Source: CAZNRY01 sp964575675 | GTDB taxonomy: Bacteria; Eisenbacteria; RBG-16-71-46; CAIMUX01; VGJL01 | Length of the DNA stretch: 10,550 nucleotides | Reading direction: 5' to 3' | Assembly (NCBI GenBank): GCA_964575675.1 | Contig: CAZNRY010000150.1 | Span: 1 to 10,550, forward strand | Notes under the pieces: model-generated | Database searches by the model: none | Seen by the model: the letters and a program-made list of their open reading frames with translations, nothing else | Told to the model about the DNA's origin: nothing | Shown here: positions 7,655-10,550 of the stretch, piece after piece | Numbering within the stretch: position 1 is the first letter of the stretch | Layout: each line of letters begins with the position of its first letter | Position numbers and translations under genes: made by a program

Positions 7655-8662
7655 GTGGAGCCGATCCCGGTTGCGGTGGTGGGGTGCGGCCATCTAGGGA
7701 CGTTTCATGCGCGCGTCTACTCGCGCCACCCGGGATGTCGACTCGTGGCGGTCGCCGACCTGCAGCAGGACAGGGCGCTGCGTCTCGCGGCGGAACTCGG
7801 GTGCGAGGCGGTTTTCTCGGCCGCCGATCTATGCGGGAGGGTTCGCGCGGCTAGTGTCGCCACACCGACGAGCACCCATGAGGAAGTATCTGTCTCCCTT
7901 CTGGAGGCGGGAATCGACGTCCTCGTTGAGAAGCCTCTCGCCGTTGACACGGAGGCTGGGGCGAGGGTCGTCGCCGCCGCCAGGCGCAACGGCAGGGTCC
8001 TTGCGGTCGGACAGATCGAACGCTGCAATCCCGCATTCGTGCTGGCCGGCAAGGAGCTGCGGGCCCCCCGGTTCATCGAGTCGCACCGCCTGGCTACCTT
8101 CGTCCCGCGGAGTCTCGACGTCGACGTGATCCTCGACCTCATGATCCACGACATTGACCTTGTGCTCTCTGTGGCGCGAAGCCCCCTCGAACAGGTCGAC
8201 GCGATCGGCGTGCCGGTCGTCACGGCGGAAGCGGACATCGCCAATGCCCGTCTCCGGTTTGCGGACGGCAGCGTCGCCAACCTGACGGCGAGCCGCGTCT
8301 CCCAGCAGCGGATGCGCAAGATCCGATTCTTCGAGCGGAATCTGTATGTCTCGGTTGACCTGAACAGCCGCCGGGTCGAGTCCTCGCGTCTCGTTCCCTC
8401 GTGCGGTCCCGCCGCGCCCGATCTTGCTCCCGAGGGGGCACTCCTCGCGGCGCGCGGTCTGCGGCTCGAGCAACGTTCGATCGAGGCGATCGAGGGGGAT
8501 GCGCTGGTGACCCAGATCGGGGCGTTCCTCGCTGCATGCGCCGGAACGGGGAAGCCGGTGGTTGACGGGGAGGCCGGTCTCGCCAGCCTCGATGTGGCGC
8601 TGCAGGTTCGCGCCGCTGTTGCATCAAGCGTCGCCCGTCTCGGGGGGATGGTCTCTGCATGA
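7655..8662 (+). CDS. Gfo/Idh/MocA-family oxidoreductase, UDP-GlcNAc 3-dehydrogenase (GnnA)-like
   Basis: A 335-residue NAD(P)-dependent sugar oxidoreductase. The N-terminal Rossmann fold shows VVGCGHLGTFHA (8-19), with Asp35 at the end of the second strand, favouring NAD. Family landmarks follow: VATPTSTH at 68-75, VEKPLAVD at 91-98 with the EKP lysine, and DLMIHDIDLV at 161-170 with the probable catalytic His165. VGQIERCNPAF at 118-128 resembles the G-H-I-E-R-F-N-P segment I associate with UDP-GlcNAc 3-dehydrogenases. In Acidithiobacillus, gnnA and gnnB sit between lpxA and lpxB and make UDP-GlcNAc3N, giving amide-linked lipid A. Only the dehydrogenase-like gene is here; no aminotransferase is in the window. 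The family call is firm and the substrate is inferred from position and motif. It starts at GTG 7655 after AGAGGGGG (7641-7648), and its stop overlaps lpxB (ATGA at 8659). Confidence 0.88.
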   Translation: MEPIPVAVVGCGHLGTFHARVYSRHPGCRLVAVADLQQDRALRLAAELGCEAVFSAADLCGRVRAASVATPTSTHEEVSVSLLEAGIDVLVEKPLAVDTEAGARVVAAARRNGRVLAVGQIERCNPAFVLAGKELRAPRFIESHRLATFVPRSLDVDVILDLMIHDIDLVLSVARSPLEQVDAIGVPVVTAEADIANARLRFADGSVANLTASRVSQQRMRKIRFFERNLYVSVDLNSRRVESSRLVPSCGPAAPDLAPEGALLAARGLRLEQRSIEAIEGDALVTQIGAFLAACAGTGKPVVDGEAGLASLDVALQVRAAVASSVARLGGMVSA

Positions 8663-9789
8663 CCCGGCTCTTCCTGGTGGCCGGTGAGGCCTCCGGGGAT
8701 CTTCACGGTTCCTTCCTTGCGCGCGCGCTGAGGGAAATCGAGCCGCGCATCGAGTTGAGCGGCGTCGGTGGGGGCCGCATGGCGGCCGAAGGGGTCCGGC
8801 TGCTCGCGAACGCCGATGACTTGGGCGTGACGGGGGTCTGGGAAGTGCTGCGGGAGCTTCCGAAGTTCCGGCGCCTTCTTGGCAGGCTTGGGGAACACCT
8901 CGAACGGGAACGCCCAGATGGATTCGTTCCGATCGACTATCCCGACTTCAACCTACGGCTTGCCGAAAAGGCGCACGCGGCGGGAATCCCGATTGTCTAC
9001 TACATCTCGCCTCAAGTATGGGCATGGCGCCGAGGAAGGATCGCGACGCTGAGGCGGCTGGTCCGGCGGATGATCGTGATCTTCCCCTTCGAGGAGGAGA
9101 TCTTTCGCGCGGCCGGCGTTCCCGTTTCGTACGTCGGCCACCCGCTCGCCGACCGCACTCGCCCGCGGATCGAGCGGGACGAAATGCGCGATTCCCTGGG
9201 GGTCGGCGCGCGCGATCTCCTGATCGCGCTCCTACCCGGAAGCCGTCGGGGCGAGATCGAGCGGATCCTACCGGTGCTAGTCGAGACCCGCGAGCGCCTT
9301 GTGAAGGAGAATGGCCTCCGGTGGGTGCTCGCGCTCGCGCCGGGCTTCCGCGAGGACGATCTGCCCCGCGTCGGGAGGATCGACCGAGCGATCGCGGTTC
9401 GGCAAGGGGAGACGCGCGAGATCCTGAACGCCTGCGACCTCGCGCTCACGGCGTCCGGCACCGCGACGATCGAGGCGGCCCTTCTCGGTACGCCGATGGT
9501 CGTCCTCTACAAAATGCACCCTCTGACCTGGTTCTTGGCGCGGCGCCTCGTGCGGGTTCCTCATGTGGCGATGGCCAACCTCCTCGCCGGGGAGCGCATC
9601 GTTCCCGAGTACCTGCAAGGCGAGGCGAACGCCACGACCCTGAGCGCGGAGGTCCTTCGCTGGGTCCGTGATCCATCCCTGCGGGCAGCGACGCGCGTGA
9701 AGCTCCTCGCCGCGGCGGCGCGGCTTGGGCCGGGTGGGGCGGTGGGGCGCGCCGCGCGCGTGATCCTCGATGAGGTCGGAGATCGATGA
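8659..9789 (+). CDS. lpxB: Lipid-A-disaccharide synthase LpxB
   Basis: LpxB (glycosyltransferase family 19) joins 2,3-diacylglucosamine-1-phosphate (lipid X) to UDP-2,3-diacylglucosamine, forming the tetra-acyl disaccharide at the inner face of the cytoplasmic membrane. The 376 residues fit the family. Motifs in order: VAGEASGDLHG (7-17), GVGGGRM (35-41), PIDYPDFNLR (91-100) with the Asp pair linked to catalysis, YYISPQVWAWR (114-124), IFPFEEE (141-147), YVGHPLADR (158-166), LLPGSRRGEI (191-200), and the UDP-sugar-binding ASGTATIEAALLGTPMVV (265-282), then MANLLAGE near 305-312. The start overlaps the stop of the oxidoreductase gene and the stop overlaps the next start (ATGA at 9786), so the three genes are probably translationally coupled. 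A G-rich RBS (8642-8648) precedes it. Confidence 0.96.
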   Translation: MTRLFLVAGEASGDLHGSFLARALREIEPRIELSGVGGGRMAAEGVRLLANADDLGVTGVWEVLRELPKFRRLLGRLGEHLERERPDGFVPIDYPDFNLRLAEKAHAAGIPIVYYISPQVWAWRRGRIATLRRLVRRMIVIFPFEEEIFRAAGVPVSYVGHPLADRTRPRIERDEMRDSLGVGARDLLIALLPGSRRGEIERILPVLVETRERLVKENGLRWVLALAPGFREDDLPRVGRIDRAIAVRQGETREILNACDLALTASGTATIEAALLGTPMVVLYKMHPLTWFLARRLVRVPHVAMANLLAGERIVPEYLQGEANATTLSAEVLRWVRDPSLRAATRVKLLAAAARLGPGGAVGRAARVILDEVGDR

Positions 9790-10334
9790 GCGCGGAAGGA
9801 CCGGATCCGACGCCCCGTGAGGGCCGCGGACGCCCGCGCGGCGGAGAGGTGGCGGCGGAAGACGGCGGGGCGCTTCCCCGCGAGCTGAGGCCGGGGATCA
9901 GGCTCCGTCTGATCGGACTTCTCGGCGCGGCACTCATCCGCGCCTGGGGCGCAACGCTCCGCGTCGAGTGGCTCGGCAGAGAGAACCTCCGATCGATCGA
10001 GGAGATGGGGGGCCGCGTCTGCTATGCCGTTTGGCATGGGAACCTGCCCACCCTCGCCCACTCGCACCGGGACCGGGGGATCGTGAGCGTGGTCGACCAT
10101 CACGGTAGCGGCGACGACCGCTACGGCAACCAGTGCTGCGGCGGCGACCAGGCGCGTGCGAACCCTGAGGTGACGTGCGCCAGTGTGTGCCGCAACAGGC
10201 TCGCTCTGCATGGAGTCATCCTACCGGCGCCGGCCCGACCCCCGGCCCGACGCGTTCAGTCGAGCCAGTTTGCGAGGCTCTCCTGTATCGCTACGTGTGT
10301 GCAGTCGCCCCCCGCGGCGGCACCGTGCCTCTGA
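9786..10334 (+). CDS. DUF374-type lysophospholipid acyltransferase, N-terminal part only (3' end replaced)
   Basis: The frame starts at an ATGA overlap with the lpxB stop, with GGAG at 9778-9781. The first ~33 residues are a charged, Gly/Pro-rich extension. A hydrophobic, membrane-associating segment follows (about 40-54, RLIGLLGAALIRAW). Next comes VCYAVWHGNLPTLAHSHRDRGI (78-99), split by the acyltransferase-like W-H-G that DUF374 proteins show early in the domain. After about Val103 (base 10094) the expected S-x-H/S-x-D-G-E pattern and the rest of the domain are missing. The remaining ~80 residues are Cys/Pro/Arg/Ala-rich, fit no family I know, and lie antisense to two better minus-strand genes. 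Only 9786 to about 10094 is therefore believable coding sequence. In related operons this gene follows lpxB and precedes waaA or lpxK, so a lipid A-related acyl transfer is plausible but not shown. Confidence 0.6.
   Translation: MSAEGPDPTPREGRGRPRGGEVAAEDGGALPRELRPGIRLRLIGLLGAALIRAWGATLRVEWLGRENLRSIEEMGGRVCYAVWHGNLPTLAHSHRDRGIVSVVDHHGSGDDRYGNQCCGGDQARANPEVTCASVCRNRLALHGVILPAPARPPARRVQSSQFARLSCIATCVQSPPAAAPCL
10085..10110. other. Putative breakpoint: head-on junction of two unrelated gene segments
   Basis: To the left, plus-strand coding follows the DUF374 acyltransferase pattern up to IVSVV (ending at 10094). To the right, the convincing coding signal is on the minus strand and ends in the hydrophobic anchor TVMV (residue 39 of the minus-strand ORF, at 10095-10097). 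Both frames stay open across the point only because GC-rich DNA has few stops. The exact base cannot be fixed by eye. Assembly chimera and real rearrangement both fit. Confidence 0.55.
10092..10211 (-). CDS. N-terminus of an unidentified membrane-anchored or secreted protein (truncated)
   Basis: On the minus strand an ATG at 10211 follows AGGA with 7 bases of spacing. It opens a frame whose first 39 residues look like a real N-terminus: a polar start, a basic stretch (ARHLRVRTR, 12-20), then an unbroken hydrophobic segment (LVAAAALVAVAVVAATVMV, 21-39) typical of a signal peptide or single membrane anchor. Beyond that the frame continues to 9561 but runs antisense to the acyltransferase start and lpxB, so the rest is treated as shadow. 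No C-terminal domain is present and no function can be given. It starts 44 bp after the cupin stop, so the two may form an operon. Confidence 0.45.
10218..10221 (-). promoter_or_regulatory. Ribosome binding site for the minus-strand anchor ORF
   Basis: Minus-strand AGGA lies 7 bases upstream of the ATG at 10211. The surrounding TAGGAT also fits a loose TANNNT -10 box, but no matching -35 element is evident, so only the RBS reading is offered. Confidence 0.4.
10230..10251. repeat. Short direct repeat in the gap between the two minus-strand genes
   Basis: CCGGCCCGAC occurs at 10230-10239 and again at 10242-10251, a 12-base period. A 10-base palindrome, CCGGCGCCGG, overlaps it at 10224-10233. 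There is no T-tract, so it is not an obvious terminator. It could be chance in GC-rich DNA or a protein-binding site. Confidence 0.35.
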
Positions 10335-10550
10335 ACCGTCTCGGCGGCCGCGACGACTACCTCGCCGGGTCCGACGTCGACACGCTCTCCGTTGCGCACC
10401 TCAACTATCCCTCGGCCGGCGGTGAAGATCATGATCTGACGCGAGCCGTGCGTGTGCCATCGGGTCACCGCCCCATTCTTGAACTGCACGAACACCAACG
10501 AATCTCGTGGTGACAGCTCGATACCCAGCGACGCGCCGACGAGAGGCACA
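10256..10550 (-). CDS. Small cupin-domain protein (5' partial)
   Basis: A minus-strand frame enters from the right edge and ends at TGA 10258-10256. A GTG at 10549 is available, but the real start probably lies outside the window. Counting from that GTG, the cupin core is clear. Motif 1 is GAVTRWHTHGSRQIM (26-40), with metal-binding His32, His34 and Gln38, the HTH-x3-Q variant. TAGRG at 43-47 follows. Motif 2 is GERVDVGPGEVVVAA (54-68), with His75 as the fourth ligand. The tail THVAIQES (84-91) resembles small single-domain cupins related to carboxymuconolactone-decarboxylase-associated proteins, but it stops earlier than in those I know. The substrate is unknown. It bears no functional relation to the lipid A operon it faces, and no terminator separates it from the 10211 ORF. 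Confidence 0.75.
   Translation of the reverse strand, partial: VPLVGASLGIELSPRDSLVFVQFKNGAVTRWHTHGSRQIMIFTAGRGIVEVRNGERVDVGPGEVVVAAAETVQRHGAAAGGDCTHVAIQESLANWLD

Noticed and set aside
7717..8898. 393-residue open frame on the minus strand opposite the oxidoreductase and lpxB start
   Set aside because: Arg/Ser/Thr/Pro-rich shadow composition, no domain, and it crosses an ATGA-coupled gene pair.
9561..10091. Continuation of the minus-strand anchor ORF past the breakpoint
   Set aside because: It runs antisense to the acyltransferase start and the lpxB 3' end, both supported on the plus strand; the frame stays open only by composition.
10175..10513. 112-residue plus-strand frame opposite the cupin
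   Set aside because: It has no recognisable domain, whereas the opposite strand encodes a cupin with all metal ligands in place.
1..10550. CRISPR arrays, tRNA or rRNA genes, insertion sequences, phage genes or defence systems
   Set aside because: No repeat-spacer pattern, structured RNA gene, transposase motif or defence-type domain was seen on either strand.

Overview
The window is high-GC DNA from a diderm (Gram-negative-type) bacterium. Almost all of it is one tightly packed plus-strand run of envelope genes. The gene order, together with an LpxC-FabZ fusion and a Gfo/Idh/MocA oxidoreductase between lpxA and lpxB, suggests a member of the broad FCB-like assemblage (for example Gemmatimonadota or Eisenbacteria-type lineages). 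That placement is inference from gene content; no rRNA or other phylogenetic marker is present.

Layout. 1-1449: the 3' two-thirds of a ClpC-type AAA+ unfoldase, cut by the window edge. 1498-3834: bamA, the outer-membrane beta-barrel assembly protein with five POTRA repeats. 3915-4451: an OmpH/Skp periplasmic chaperone. 4487-5536: lpxD. 5533-6849: a bifunctional lpxC-fabZ. 6869-7642: lpxA. 7655-8662: a Gfo/Idh/MocA oxidoreductase resembling UDP-GlcNAc 3-dehydrogenase (GnnA-like). 8659-9789: lpxB. 9786 onward: the start of a DUF374-type lysophospholipid acyltransferase. Gaps are short (12-80 bp) and three junctions are ATGA stop/start overlaps, so bamA to the acyltransferase reads as one operon. 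The genes cooperate: LpxA, LpxC and LpxD convert UDP-GlcNAc to UDP-diacylglucosamine, FabZ serves the acyl-ACP pool that LpxA and LpxD draw on, LpxB makes the disaccharide, and BamA/Skp fold the outer-membrane proteins that sit with the finished lipid A. No LpxH, LpxI or LpxG hydrolase is in the window.

The right end is different. At about 10,092-10,110 the acyltransferase loses its family pattern. From there to the end the convincing coding signal is on the minus strand: a cupin entering from the right edge (10550-10256), then after 44 bp a good RBS and the N-terminus of a membrane-anchored or secreted protein (ATG at 10211). Two genes facing each other are thus both broken at one point. This is either an assembly chimera or a true rearrangement breakpoint, and it is the main anomaly of the window.

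I see no RNA genes, CRISPR arrays, insertion sequences or convincing rho-independent terminators. No stretch over 300 bases lacks a gene. I did not find a clearly new system; the most interesting biology is the gnnA-like gene in the lpx operon without a gnnB partner.
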